From Acidimicrobiaceae bacterium (GTDB lineage Bacteria; Actinomycetota; Acidimicrobiia; Acidimicrobiales; RAAP-2): a stretch of 64,000 bases of DNA. Every line of letters begins with the position of its first letter. Within the stretch, counting starts at the first letter, position 1. Where the stretch lies: contig DAIEHI010000190.1 of NCBI GenBank assembly GCA_027355725.1, positions 1 to 64,000 of the forward strand. Reading direction: 5' to 3'. The position numbers were made by a program, and so were the translations under genes. This document shows, piece after piece, positions 33,889-43,555 of the stretch. The notes under the pieces are model-generated. The model searched no databases. It was not told the DNA's origin and saw only the letters and a list, made by a program, of their open reading frames with translations.

Positions 33889-35769
33889 TCATTGCGATTC
33901 CAAGACCGCGCGAAGATCCTCGAGGATTGCAGGATTGTCGATCGTGGACGGCACAGGAATATCAATCCCGTCGGCAATTGAGCGCATATTCTTTCGCAGC
34001 ACTTTGCCCGAGCGGGTCTTGGGTAAGGCACCAATGACGTCAACCCGGCGAAGTGAGACCACCGCACCAAGCTGGTCTCTCACCCGCTTCACCAACTCTT
34101 CGGAAATCTCATCGTTCGCGCGCGTCACACCCGCCTTGAGGACCACCAGCCCTCGAGGGACTTGGCCTTTCAACTCGTCGGACACCCCAATCACTGCACA
34201 TTCGGCAACGTCAGGGTGTGCAGCCAAGATCTCCTCGATCTCGCCCGTCGAAAGTCGATGACCCGCTACGTTGATCACGTCGTCAACGCGACCCATGACG
34301 AACAGATAGCCATCATCATCGAAATGCCCCCCGTCTCCAGTCAGGTAATAGCCGGGGGTATGACTGAGATAGGCGTCGTAGAACTTGTCCTTATCTCCCC
34401 ACACCTCTGACATGCATCCCGGAGGAAGGGGAGTTCGAATCATGATCAGTCCTTCAGCGCCTGGCGACACTTGCTCACCGGTTTCGTCAAAAATCCGCAC
34501 GTCAAATCCAGCCACCGGCACCGTCGGCGATCCCGGCTTGGCGGGCATTGGATCGAGTCCCATGTGATTCGCCGCAATCGGCCAACCGGTCTCGGTCTGC
34601 CACCAATGATCAATCACCGGCACGCCAAGGAGCGAACTCGCCCACGAATATGTCTCTGGGTCCAACCGCTCTCCTGCGAGAAAGAGGTAGCGAAGACTCG
34701 ACAGGTCGTACTTGTCCAGTAAGCGGCCTTGGGGATCTTCACGTTTTATCGCTCGAAAGCCCGTTGGGGCCGTGAAGAGTGTCTTCACGCCGTACTCCGC
34801 AATGACTCGCCAGTACGCGCCAGCATCTGGAGTACCAACAGGTTTACCTTCGTACATGACCGTCGTGGCACCCGCGAGGAGTGGCGCGTAGACAATGTAG
34901 GAATGACCAACCACCCAACCCACGTCTGACGCCGCCCAGAACACCTCACCAGCGTTGGTGTCGTAGATATTTGTCATGCTCCAACGAAGTGCCACTGCAT
35001 GGCCCCCGTTGTCGCGCACGACCCCTTTTGGTCGACCGGTCGTCCCAGACGTGTAGAGGATGTAGAGAGGATCCGTAGCGTTGAGCGGTACACACGGCGC
35101 CGGCTCGGCGCTCTGCATTGCCCCAGCCCAGTCAATGTCGCGACCTTGCATCATTCCAGCACTGACTTCAGGTCGCTGGAACACGACGCAATGTGATGGT
35201 TTGTGAGCCGATTCCTCCAGTGCCGCGTCAATGAGCGGTTTGTATTCGATGACCCGATTGACTTCAATGCCACACGAAGCGGTCACCACCACTTTGGGCT
35301 TCGCGTCTTCGATGCGAAGCGCCAACTCGTGTGCGGCAAATCCACCAAAGACAACCGAATGCACCGCGCCCAGACGAGCACACGCGAGCATTGCCACGAC
35401 CGCCTGGGGGATCATGGGCATGTAGATGACAACGCGGTCACCCTTTTGCACCCCCAAGTCCCTCAACACTCCTGCGAAGCGAGCCACCTGATCGAGGAGC
35501 TCACGATACGAATACGTTGCTTTGCTCTGTGAGACCGGGCTGTCATAGATGAGCGCAGTCGATTCACCAAGGCCGTTCGCAACGTGGCGGTCGAGCGCGT
35601 TGAAACACGTGTTCATCTCACCGTCACTGAACCACTTGAAGATGGGATCCTTGGTTCTATCGAGGACTACCGTTGGTTCGCGGTACCAGTCAATCTGCTT
35701 AGCAGCCTCGCCCCAGAATGACTCTGGATCACCAATGCTGTGCTCCCAAACGTCACGATATACGCTCAT
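33889..35769 (-). CDS. prpE: propionyl-CoA synthetase-like acyl-CoA synthetase
   Basis: AMP-forming ligase close to acetyl-CoA synthetase but with PrpE/ACSS3-type features. 626 residues; FWGEAAKQIDWYREP and FKWFSDGEMNTCFNALDRHV at the N-terminus, YTSGTTGRPKGVVRDNGGHAVAL (the GVVRDNGG variant is typical of PrpE), DHWWQTETGWPI, and PKTRSGKVLRKNMRSIADG at the end. GGGGG lies before the ATG; a TACAGT box at 35800-35805 could be its -10. No methylcitrate or methylmalonyl genes are next to it. Confidence 0.87.
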   Translation of the reverse strand: MSVYRDVWEHSIGDPESFWGEAAKQIDWYREPTVVLDRTKDPIFKWFSDGEMNTCFNALDRHVANGLGESTALIYDSPVSQSKATYSYRELLDQVARFAGVLRDLGVQKGDRVVIYMPMIPQAVVAMLACARLGAVHSVVFGGFAAHELALRIEDAKPKVVVTASCGIEVNRVIEYKPLIDAALEESAHKPSHCVVFQRPEVSAGMMQGRDIDWAGAMQSAEPAPCVPLNATDPLYILYTSGTTGRPKGVVRDNGGHAVALRWSMTNIYDTNAGEVFWAASDVGWVVGHSYIVYAPLLAGATTVMYEGKPVGTPDAGAYWRVIAEYGVKTLFTAPTGFRAIKREDPQGRLLDKYDLSSLRYLFLAGERLDPETYSWASSLLGVPVIDHWWQTETGWPIAANHMGLDPMPAKPGSPTVPVAGFDVRIFDETGEQVSPGAEGLIMIRTPLPPGCMSEVWGDKDKFYDAYLSHTPGYYLTGDGGHFDDDGYLFVMGRVDDVINVAGHRLSTGEIEEILAAHPDVAECAVIGVSDELKGQVPRGLVVLKAGVTRANDEISEELVKRVRDQLGAVVSLRRVDVIGALPKTRSGKVLRKNMRSIADGIDIPVPSTIDNPAILEDLRAVLESQ

Positions 35770-35970
35770 GCTTCCCCCTCAGAATGGCCATATTGGAACA
35801 CTGTACTGTCGCCAGTATGAGTCTCTTTAGGAATCATCCGCACGAAAATTACTGGGTCATTAGTCCCAAACTTTGTCAGTCAACGATCGCTCGAGAGCGC
35901 CCAGCCCTAAGCAATGGCAATTCGCCCATATTGGGGGTGCGACCGATGCCGGGGTTGAATCTATGTGAAA

Positions 35971-36049
35971 TGGTCGGGCTGGGGAGATTTGAACTCCCGA
36001 TCTCTCGGCCCCCAGCCGAGCGCTCTAGACCAAACTAAGCCACAGCCCG
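35971..36049 (-). tRNA. tRNA-Pro (GGG)
   Basis: On the minus strand a full cloverleaf reads from CGGGCTG to CAGCCCG-A-CCA. The anticodon arm is CTCGG-CTGGGGG-CCGAG, giving anticodon GGG. The T arm is GGGAG-TTCAAAT-CTCCC, and the D arm contains GCTTAGTTTGGTCTAGAGC. CCA is encoded. TAGGAT at 36060-36065 on the same strand is a possible -10. No clear terminator follows. Confidence 0.96.
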
Positions 36050-36077
36050 CGAGCCAACAATCCTAGTCGCTCGACGC

Positions 36078-36233
36078 TCACGGGGATTGGCGATGTGCCC
36101 CGTGATCCTGATTCGGATTGGTGAGCCACGCTCGCGCTTCACAGAGGAAAGCGATCGTCTCACCGGTCGCCTTGGCCCTGAGCGCATCGAGGATCCTCTC
36201 GTCGAGCGCTTCAATCAATTCAGTGGTCGACAT
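36078..36233 (-). CDS. 51-residue ORF between thiS and tRNA-Pro
   Basis: ATG 36231-36233 with AAAGG eight bases upstream on the minus strand, ending at TGA 36078. The product is 51 residues, with an amphipathic acidic/basic helix (TTELIEALDERILDALRAKA) then TGETIAFLCEARAWL, one cysteine, and a polar histidine-containing tail. It sits 42 bases after thiS on the same strand. Residue composition and a good ribosome site favour a real gene, but I do not recognise a family. It lies in the place where thiG would be expected. Confidence 0.5.
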   Translation of the reverse strand: MSTTELIEALDERILDALRAKATGETIAFLCEARAWLTNPNQDHGAHRQSP

Positions 36234-36275
36234 TCGTCTTACCTTTCATTGTGTTATCTACTTTGCTCGCATCAA

Positions 36276-36470
36276 TCATCCACCAGCAGCAGCCGTCACG
36301 ATTTCAATGTGATCGCCACTCACCACCACAGTCGTCGTCCACTGCGAACGACGAACTATCTCCCCATTTCGCGCAACGGCAATCCCGCGAGGTTCCACGC
36401 CCACGAGCTCCACCAACTCACCAACGTCCACGTCCTCGTAGTCATACTCAACACCGTTGACGAGAATCAC
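36276..36470 (-). CDS. thiS: sulfur carrier protein ThiS
   Basis: Ubiquitin-fold protein that carries sulfur as a C-terminal thiocarboxylate for the thiazole of thiamine. 64 residues, starting ILVNGVEY, with GIAVARNGEIVRRSQW in the middle and the obligatory GG terminus (AAAGG). It overlaps the thiO stop by four bases, as is typical for thiO-thiS. The thiazole synthase thiG is not in the window. Confidence 0.9.
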   Translation of the reverse strand: MILVNGVEYDYEDVDVGELVELVGVEPRGIAVARNGEIVRRSQWTTTVVVSGDHIEIVTAAAGG

Positions 36471-37534
36471 GAGCCCTCCACGAATTCCAGTGCCGACAGA
36501 GCAGCGAGGGGCGCCAGGGTCACGCCGTGGCGATAGTGACCCGATGACCAGGCCCAGCCCTTCAACTCGAGACGCTCGAAGAATGGTTCCAAGGTAGGAC
36601 TTGCTGGACGCAAACCAATTCGAGTCTCGAGCACCCTTGCGGTTTCGAGTTCCGGGACAACATAGAGCCCATCACGAAGCAAGCGCTGCAGTTCACCCAC
36701 TTCAAGCACAGCCTCAGAGCGCTCATCCGCACTCGCCCCCAAGACGCAGTAACCACCCGGTCGGCTCACCATGTAGAACGCTCGGCCCTTCACAAACGCC
36801 CGCAGCGCGGGCTGAGCGCTTCGATCGAGGCCCTGAACCCTTACAGTCGCGCCACGGACTGGTCGAACACTATTCGTGACGCTCGATCCTCCATCTGGCA
36901 GGCCACTCGCGCCCGTAGCGACGAGACCGAGGTCGGCGTGAAACTCACGATGATCGCTGATCACTACCACTCTATTTTCATCGGAGTGAATTTCGTTCAC
37001 GTGCTCGTGCACGATGTTCACACCAAGCTTTTCGAGCGCCGAGAGGAGCAGCCGGACCACCTGGTCGGGGTCCAGCCATGCATCACCCGCCATTAGAACG
37101 CCGCTGTTGATGCGCGCTGAGACGCCGTAGAAGAATTCTGGAGTGTCGTTGCGCTCGACTCTGGTCATGGGAGCATTGAAGCTCTGCGCGACCTCGACGA
37201 ATTGCTCCAATTGTCGTCGGTCGCTTTGGTCCCAACCCACGAGCAATGTGCCAGTCTCCACAATGTCGATGTCGTCTCCAGTCAGATCCTTGACCAGGCG
37301 ACCAACCTCGCGCCATGCGGGCAAAGCCCTCTTCTCGAGTTCGTAGTTTGCCTCTTCGCCCGGTGCAATCTCACCACTCGGCGCAATCATTCCCGCCGCT
37401 GCCCACGTGGCACCCTTGGCGGGTGATTGATCGAACACGGTGACGTCATGATGCGCGATTGCGAGTCGAAATGCGCTGGTAAGGCCGATGATGCCACCGC
37501 CAACAATGACGACATTCTTGCGTGCGTTGTCCAC
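36467..37534 (-). CDS. thiO: glycine oxidase ThiO
   Basis: FAD enzyme oxidising glycine to the iminoacetate used in thiazole formation. 355 residues with VVIVGGGIIGLTSAFRLA at residue 8 onward, GATWAAAGMIAPSGE and the C-terminal RIGLRPASP...GHYRHGVTLAP. GTG 37534 is placed by a TACTGT box six bases upstream. The transcript would thus be leaderless, with no room for a thiamine riboswitch. It diverges from gltB. Confidence 0.9.
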   Translation of the reverse strand: MDNARKNVVIVGGGIIGLTSAFRLAIAHHDVTVFDQSPAKGATWAAAGMIAPSGEIAPGEEANYELEKRALPAWREVGRLVKDLTGDDIDIVETGTLLVGWDQSDRRQLEQFVEVAQSFNAPMTRVERNDTPEFFYGVSARINSGVLMAGDAWLDPDQVVRLLLSALEKLGVNIVHEHVNEIHSDENRVVVISDHREFHADLGLVATGASGLPDGGSSVTNSVRPVRGATVRVQGLDRSAQPALRAFVKGRAFYMVSRPGGYCVLGASADERSEAVLEVGELQRLLRDGLYVVPELETARVLETRIGLRPASPTLEPFFERLELKGWAWSSGHYRHGVTLAPLAALSALEFVEGS

Positions 37535-37540
37535 CCCTCC

Positions 37541-37546
37541 ACAGTA
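37541..37546 (-). promoter_or_regulatory. -10 box of leaderless thiO promoter
   Basis: Minus-strand TACTGT, six bases, then GTG 37534. GGAGGG fills the gap but is too close to act as a normal ribosome site. Confidence 0.5.
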
Positions 37547-37573
37547 CGTCGCGTGGGTTTCACGGTTTTTCGT

Positions 37574-37579
37574 TATAGT
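37574..37579 (+). promoter_or_regulatory. candidate -10 box for gltBD
   Basis: TATAGT, the best match to a TATAAT box in the area, 36 bases before the gltB ATG. It predicts a leader of about 30 bases containing AGG near the start. Confidence 0.45.
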
Positions 37580-37615
37580 TGGAGACGGGTCAGCGTTGCC
37601 CCACTAGGTAACGCA

Positions 37616-40600
37616 ATGACAGACACCCTTCCACTCTCTCTTTACGACCCCTCTTTCGAGCACGATGCGTGCGGAGTGGGTATGGTGGCGGACCTGACCG
37701 GTTCGCCAACGTTCGCAACCGTGAACGACGCACTCACGATTCTGGAGAACCTCGAACACCGTGGCGCCACGGGCGCTGACGTGGACTCTGGAGACGGTGC
37801 CGGCATCTTGTTGCAGATGCCCGACCAATTCATACGCGAAGTCTTTGGGGATCAGATTCCGGCGCGAGGCGAGTACGGCGTGGCCTTTTGGATGATTCCG
37901 CGCCACCTCGATGTCGGCGACGTGCGTACGACCATCGACATCGCCCTTCAACGCGTAGGGCTCGTATCGAGCGGTTGGCGAGTGGTGCCAGTCGACTCGA
38001 GCATCCTCGGTCCCACGTCAGCGGCTTCTGAGCCGCTGTTCGTCCAGCAACTGATCACCTCCTTACAGCAACCGACCAGTCTCGAAGGAGACCTGTTCGC
38101 AGCGCGAAAAGTCATTGAACACGAACTCGATATCTACGCATCGTCGTGTTCCGCACACGTACTGATCTACAAAGGAATGCTCACCTCGCCGCAACTGCGG
38201 CTGTACTTCGATGATCTTCGTGATTCGCGTCTGAGCTCGGCGATCGCCGTGGTGCACAGTCGCTTCTCGACCAATGTCCTCCCGCGCTGGGATCTGGCCC
38301 AGCCTTTTCGCTACATTGCCCATAACGGTGAGATCAACACCGTACGTGGCAACCGCAATTGGATGACCGCGCGAGAAACCACCCTGGACAGCCATTCCCT
38401 GTCGTTGCCCATGCGCGACCTCACGCCGATCATCACCCCCAACATGAGTGATTCGGCGAGCTTCGATGAAGTGGTTGAACTCCTCGTGCAGTCTGGACGA
38501 ACCTTGCCGCACGCAATCTTGATGATGATTCCTGAGGCGTGGGAGCGGTCGACCGCGATGGGTGTCGAACGCCGAGACTTCTATCGTTATCACGCGGCAC
38601 TGATGGAACCATGGGATGGCCCCGCATCGGTGACATTCTGCGACGGCAAGGTTGTGGGTGCCGTTCTCGACCGAAATGGGCTGCGCCCTGCGCGGTATTG
38701 GGTCACGAAAGACAAGCGCGTCATCTTCGCCAGCGAAGTGGGTGTCCTACCGATTGCGCCATCGAACATAGAACGCAAGGGTCGACTCCAACCGGGCCGG
38801 GTCTTTCTCGTCGACGTCGAACAGGGACGCATCATTGACGATGACGAACTGAAGTCTTCACTCGCAAAGAGGATGCCCTACGGACAATGGCTGAAGGAAC
38901 AACAGGTCTCTCTCGATGAGCTCGAGGTGCGACCAATGTTGACACCAAGCCATGCGTCCATCGTGCGCCATCAGAGGAATTTTGGCTACAGCGAAGAGGA
39001 CTTGCGCCTCATCATCCGCCACATGGCTCAGGTGGGCGAAGAGCCTATCGGCTCAATGGGCTCTGACGCGGCGCTGCCTGCACTTTCGCACGAACCACGC
39101 TCCATGTTTGACTACTTCACACAACTGTTTGCGCAGGTGACCAATCCGCCTCTCGACGCGATTCGCGAAGAGCTCGTCACCTCGACGCGCGTCGCGATCG
39201 GCGGTGAGGGAAATCTTCTCACTGAGACCGGCGAACACTGCCACCAGATTGTTCTGCCCTCACCAGTGTTGAGCATCGAAGAACTGGCGAAAATCAGATA
39301 CATCGAAGAGAACGAGCACACACGAGGCTTCAAAACTTCTGTGGTGGACTGCGTCTTCGACGCTCACGGAGATCAACCAGACGCCGAGCGGCTTGCCGCA
39401 GCCATTGAACAGGTCACTCAAGAAGCAGTCGACCAAGTACGTGATGGCGCAAACATCATCATCGTGTCCGATCGCAATGTCTCAATGACGTCGGCGGCAA
39501 TTCCAAGTCTCATCATCGCCTCTGCGTTGCATCATCGACTGGTTGACGAACACTTGCGAACGAGTGCTGCACTCATCGTCGAAGCCGGCGACGTGCGAGA
39601 GGTGCACCATGTAGCACTGCTCCTTGGTTTCGGAGCTTCAGCAGTATGTCCATACTTGGCGTACGAATCAATCGACGCCCTCGTTGAAGAGGGAGAACTC
39701 AACGAACTCTCGGCATTCGAGGCTCGCTACCAATACGGCAAGGGGCTCAACAAGGGCATCGTCAAGACCATGTCCAAGATGGGCGTGAGCACAGTAGCAA
39801 GTTACGTTGGTTCTCAGCTCTTTGAAGCGGTTGGAATCTCCCAGGACGTCCTTGACGCGTACTTTCCAGGATTCAAGTCGCGCATTGGCGGCATAACTCT
39901 CCAGCACATCGCAAGGAGTGTCCTTGCCCTGCACGCGAGTGCGTACGAGCCGGCTGCTTCGCAGCGCCTTGAGATTCGCAATCGAGGGGAGTATCAGTGG
40001 CGCCGTGAGGGTGAACTGCACCTCTTCAATCCTCGCACCGTGCAGAAACTGCAGCACGCGACTCGCGAGAAGCGCTTTGACATCTTCAAGGAGTACACGA
40101 AGATGGTCGATGAGCAGGCGAGCGGCAAGTTGACCCTGCGCGGACTCTTCTCGCTCGTCCAGAGCCCCACGCCCGTGCCACTGGATCAAGTTGAGAGAAC
40201 CGCTTCAATCATCAAGCGGTTCTCCACCGGAGCAATGTCCTACGGATCGATTTCTGAGGAATCACACACCACTCTCGCCATTGCTATGAATCGCCTTGGT
40301 GCCAAGTCAAATACGGGCGAGGGCGGTGAGGACGAGAAGCGCTTTGACACCTCAGACCCCCAACACAACACTCGATCTGCGATCAAGCAGGTCGCTTCAG
40401 GACGATTCGGCGTCACCAGCCGCTATCTGGTCAATGCCGATGACATTCAAATAAAGATGGCTCAGGGAGCTAAGCCGGGCGAAGGCGGTCAATTGCCGGG
40501 GTCCAAGGTCTATCCCTGGATTGCTAAGACTCGTCACTCAACACCCGGCGTTGGCTTGATCTCTCCGCCGACGCATCACGATATCTACTCCATAGAAGAC

Positions 40601-42070
40601 CTCGCCCAACTCATCTATGACCTTAAGAACGCAAACGATCAAGCACGCATCCACGTCAAGCTCGTCAGCGAGCAAGGCGTGGGCACCATCGCCGCTGGCG
40701 TTGCCAAGGCGCACGCTGACGTGATACTGATCTCCGGTCACGATGGCGGTACCGGCGCCGCACCCTTGACATCGCTTAAACACGCTGGAACTCCCTGGGA
40801 GCTCGGTCTCGCCGAGGCCCATCAGACGTTGGCTCAGAATGGTCTTCGCAGCCGAGTGGTGGTCCAGGTCGATGGACAACTTAAGACTGGACGCGATGTC
40901 ATCATCGCAGCGCTCTTGGGTGCCGAGGAGTTTGGATTTGCGACAGCACCCCTCGTCGTGTCGGGCTGTGTCATGATGCGTGTCTGTCACCTCGATACCT
41001 GTCCGGTGGGCATCGCAACCCAGAACCCGGTCCTGCGAGAACGTTTCACGGGTAAGCCCGAGTTTGTCGAGAATTTCTTCGAGTTCATCGCCGAAGAGGT
41101 GCGAGAGTATCTCTCACTCTTGGGGGCCAGGACTCTCGATGAAGTCATTGGCGACGTTGCACGAATCAGCGTCGCTACTCCTGAGGACCCGACGAGTGAC
41201 ATGGATCTGACGGCGCTCCTTCGCCCTGTACCACCTGATCAACGCCGACAAAGCCTCAAGCAGGATCATGGTCTTGATGGTGCACTGGATTGGAGTTTCC
41301 TACATCCAGCGCTTGATGCGGCGAAGAAGAACACACCGATTCGACTCCACACGAGCATCAAGAATGTGAACCGCGCGGTGGGGACCCTCACCGGCAGTGC
41401 CATCACTCGAGCACTCGGCGCGCGGACACTGACCCATGATCACATTCAAATTGAACTGGAAGGTTCATCGGGCCAGAGTCTTGGAGCATTCATTCCCGCT
41501 GGAATGACGCTGCGTTTGACTGGCGATACGAACGACTACGCCGGCAAGGGCCTATCGGGAGGTCGAATCGTTATCAAGCCCTCACCCGACGCCACGTTCG
41601 CAAGTGATGAGAACATCATCGCCGGCAATGTCATTGGCTACGGCGCCACGAGCGGCGAGATCTTCATCAGTGGTGTGGTCGGGGAGCGATTGGGAGTTCG
41701 TAATTCTGGCGCAACCATCGTCGTCGAAGGCGCGGGCGATCACGCATGTGAGTACATGACCGGTGGCGTCGTTGTGGTGATCGGTGACGTTGGCCGCAAC
41801 CTCGCGGCGGGCATGTCGGGAGGCACCCTGTACCTCTACGACCCCGAGCAACGGGTACATGACCACCTGAGCGCCGGTGTGTACGAAATCGATCCTCTGG
41901 AATTCAGCGATGACGAACACCTGGTGTCGCTGCTCGAGCGCTTCCACGCTGAGACAGACTCAAAGAAGGCCGGGCATCTGTTGGAACATTGGCGCGAGAC
42001 ACGCATGGACTTCGTTCGAATTGAGACCTCGGAATACCAACGTATTCGAGACGAGTTGCGAAATGGGTAA
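37616..42070 (+). CDS. gltB: glutamate synthase (NADPH) large chain
   Basis: Transfers the amide of glutamine to 2-oxoglutarate. 1484 residues. The N-terminal nucleophile is Cys 19 (HDACGVGMVADLTG), so an 18-residue propeptide must be removed. Then come the glutaminase domain (HSRFSTNVLPRWDLAQPFRYIAHNGEINT), the central domain, the FMN/synthase domain (MSYGSISEESHTTLAIAMNRLGAKSNTGEGGED), the 3Fe-4S cysteines (CVMMRVCHLDTCPVGIATQ) and the C-terminal GXGXG beta-helix. The frame is open further upstream but ATG 37616 matches the family. It overlaps gltD by eight bases. Confidence 0.96.
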   Translation: MTDTLPLSLYDPSFEHDACGVGMVADLTGSPTFATVNDALTILENLEHRGATGADVDSGDGAGILLQMPDQFIREVFGDQIPARGEYGVAFWMIPRHLDVGDVRTTIDIALQRVGLVSSGWRVVPVDSSILGPTSAASEPLFVQQLITSLQQPTSLEGDLFAARKVIEHELDIYASSCSAHVLIYKGMLTSPQLRLYFDDLRDSRLSSAIAVVHSRFSTNVLPRWDLAQPFRYIAHNGEINTVRGNRNWMTARETTLDSHSLSLPMRDLTPIITPNMSDSASFDEVVELLVQSGRTLPHAILMMIPEAWERSTAMGVERRDFYRYHAALMEPWDGPASVTFCDGKVVGAVLDRNGLRPARYWVTKDKRVIFASEVGVLPIAPSNIERKGRLQPGRVFLVDVEQGRIIDDDELKSSLAKRMPYGQWLKEQQVSLDELEVRPMLTPSHASIVRHQRNFGYSEEDLRLIIRHMAQVGEEPIGSMGSDAALPALSHEPRSMFDYFTQLFAQVTNPPLDAIREELVTSTRVAIGGEGNLLTETGEHCHQIVLPSPVLSIEELAKIRYIEENEHTRGFKTSVVDCVFDAHGDQPDAERLAAAIEQVTQEAVDQVRDGANIIIVSDRNVSMTSAAIPSLIIASALHHRLVDEHLRTSAALIVEAGDVREVHHVALLLGFGASAVCPYLAYESIDALVEEGELNELSAFEARYQYGKGLNKGIVKTMSKMGVSTVASYVGSQLFEAVGISQDVLDAYFPGFKSRIGGITLQHIARSVLALHASAYEPAASQRLEIRNRGEYQWRREGELHLFNPRTVQKLQHATREKRFDIFKEYTKMVDEQASGKLTLRGLFSLVQSPTPVPLDQVERTASIIKRFSTGAMSYGSISEESHTTLAIAMNRLGAKSNTGEGGEDEKRFDTSDPQHNTRSAIKQVASGRFGVTSRYLVNADDIQIKMAQGAKPGEGGQLPGSKVYPWIAKTRHSTPGVGLISPPTHHDIYSIEDLAQLIYDLKNANDQARIHVKLVSEQGVGTIAAGVAKAHADVILISGHDGGTGAAPLTSLKHAGTPWELGLAEAHQTLAQNGLRSRVVVQVDGQLKTGRDVIIAALLGAEEFGFATAPLVVSGCVMMRVCHLDTCPVGIATQNPVLRERFTGKPEFVENFFEFIAEEVREYLSLLGARTLDEVIGDVARISVATPEDPTSDMDLTALLRPVPPDQRRQSLKQDHGLDGALDWSFLHPALDAAKKNTPIRLHTSIKNVNRAVGTLTGSAITRALGARTLTHDHIQIELEGSSGQSLGAFIPAGMTLRLTGDTNDYAGKGLSGGRIVIKPSPDATFASDENIIAGNVIGYGATSGEIFISGVVGERLGVRNSGATIVVEGAGDHACEYMTGGVVVVIGDVGRNLAAGMSGGTLYLYDPEQRVHDHLSAGVYEIDPLEFSDDEHLVSLLERFHAETDSKKAGHLLEHWRETRMDFVRIETSEYQRIRDELRNG

Positions 42071-43493
42071 GCCCACCGGTTTCTTGGAGTTCGGGCGTCG
42101 CGGACCACAGTATCGACCCGTACCGGTTCGAATCCGCGACTGGCACGAAGTGTACGAGACCCAGAGTGACGCTGAACTCGCCGAGCAGGGCGCGCGGTGC
42201 ATGGACTGCGGTATCCCGTTTTGCATGCAGGGCTGCCCGCTGGGTAACCGTATACCCGTCTTCAACGACCGCGTGTACCGATCGCAGTGGGCCACTGCGG
42301 CCGAGCAATTGTTCAGCACCAACAACTTTCCTGAGTTCACTGGTCGACTGTGCCCCGCACCGTGTGAGTCGGCGTGTGTACTCGGCATTTCAGACGATCC
42401 AGTGACCATTGAACGAATTGAGTACGAGGTCGCCGAGCACGCCTTCGCCAACGGTTTTGACGTCGCGGCACAGACGCCTCCCGAGACTGGAAAGCACGTA
42501 GCCATTGTTGGCTCCGGTCCCGCCGGGCTCGCAGCCGCAGCCCAATTGAGGAGTGCGGGACACGCGGTCAGCGTCTTCGAGCGAAGCGATGCGGTGGGTG
42601 GTCTCCTGCGATACGGCATTCCGGAATTCAAACTGGAGAAGCGAATCCTTGATCGTCGTCTGCAGGTCATGCGCGCTTCCGGGATCACGTTCCACACCAA
42701 TGTCCACGTTGGCAGTGCCGCAATGCCCCTAAGCCAGCTCCAAAGGGATCATGACGCGGTCTTGCTCGCCATTGGTTCCACGCGACCGCGTCTGATCGCG
42801 GTCGACGGGTCCCACCTGGCCGGAGTCATGCCAGCGATGACGTACCTCGAGGCGGCGAATCGTGCTGTTCAAGGTGGCGTCTCGTCACAAATCAACGCCG
42901 AAGGGCGCCACGTCGTCATTCTTGGCGGGGGTGACACCGGTGCTGACTGTCTGGGTACTGCACATCGCCAAGGCGCCGCATCCATCACCCAGATCGAGAT
43001 CATGGAGCGTCCGCCAGAGACGCGACCGAGCGATCAACCCTGGCCAACGATGGCCCGACTCTTCAAGACAACGTCCGCTCACGAAGAGGGTGGCGAGCGA
43101 GTGTTTTCCACTGAGACCCTCGAATTCGTCGGTGAGTCCAAGGTGCGCGAAATCGTCGTAAAGAACCGTGAGACCAACGAGATCGAGCGACTCAGTGCCG
43201 ACCTCGTCCTCATAGCGGCGGGTTTCGTGGGTCCCGAACTCGAGGAATTGGGTCTAAATACCGCTGAATTGCGCACCGCGCGTGAGACTTTGAAGGTCGA
43301 TGACCAGTGGCAGTTGCACGATGTGGGCGGCCCGAGTCCCGTCTACGCCTGTGGCGACGCGGTACGCGGGCAGAGCCTTATCGTATGGGCAATTGCCGAA
43401 GGGCGAAGTGCCGCGAGTGCCATTGATGCCCATTTGACGCCGGCGACGTCGCGATTGGCGGCACCAGTCACTCCGTACATGCTCTCGTGGTAG
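42063..43493 (+). CDS. gltD: glutamate synthase small chain
   Basis: NADPH-oxidising FAD subunit that feeds electrons to GltB. 476 residues. N-terminal cysteine clusters (CMDCGIPFCMQGCPLGNRIP and CPAPCESACVLG) hold two 4Fe-4S centres; VAIVGSGPAGLAAAAQL is the FAD site and VVILGGGDTGADCLGTA the NADPH site; CGDAVRGQSLIVWAIAEGR closes the protein. ATG 42063 overlaps the gltB stop and matches the family N-terminus MGKPTGFLEF. Confidence 0.96.
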   Translation: MGKPTGFLEFGRRGPQYRPVPVRIRDWHEVYETQSDAELAEQGARCMDCGIPFCMQGCPLGNRIPVFNDRVYRSQWATAAEQLFSTNNFPEFTGRLCPAPCESACVLGISDDPVTIERIEYEVAEHAFANGFDVAAQTPPETGKHVAIVGSGPAGLAAAAQLRSAGHAVSVFERSDAVGGLLRYGIPEFKLEKRILDRRLQVMRASGITFHTNVHVGSAAMPLSQLQRDHDAVLLAIGSTRPRLIAVDGSHLAGVMPAMTYLEAANRAVQGGVSSQINAEGRHVVILGGGDTGADCLGTAHRQGAASITQIEIMERPPETRPSDQPWPTMARLFKTTSAHEEGGERVFSTETLEFVGESKVREIVVKNRETNEIERLSADLVLIAAGFVGPELEELGLNTAELRTARETLKVDDQWQLHDVGGPSPVYACGDAVRGQSLIVWAIAEGRSAASAIDAHLTPATSRLAAPVTPYMLSW

Positions 43494-43555
43494 CCAATTT
43501 GCACCTACTCGTTCTTTTGTAGCATCGAAGTGGAACGTTGAATCGAGGGGGAATC

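Noticed and set aside
35818-36038. Plus-strand ORF starting MSLFRNHP and ending in GLGRFELPISRPPAERSRPN, with a TACTGT box seven bases upstream
   Set aside because: Its last third is the antisense of tRNA-Pro; this peptide is a well-known false gene call across bacteria. The box at its start also fits the minus-strand prpE promoter region.
37535-37615. Possible TPP riboswitch in the thiO-gltB intergenic region
   Set aside because: Only 81 bases separate the two starts, no CUGAGA or related core is present, and thiO looks leaderless.
41877-42062. N-terminal extension of gltD inside gltB
   Set aside because: Family homology begins at MGKPTGFLEF (42063); the extension is a shadow of gltB.
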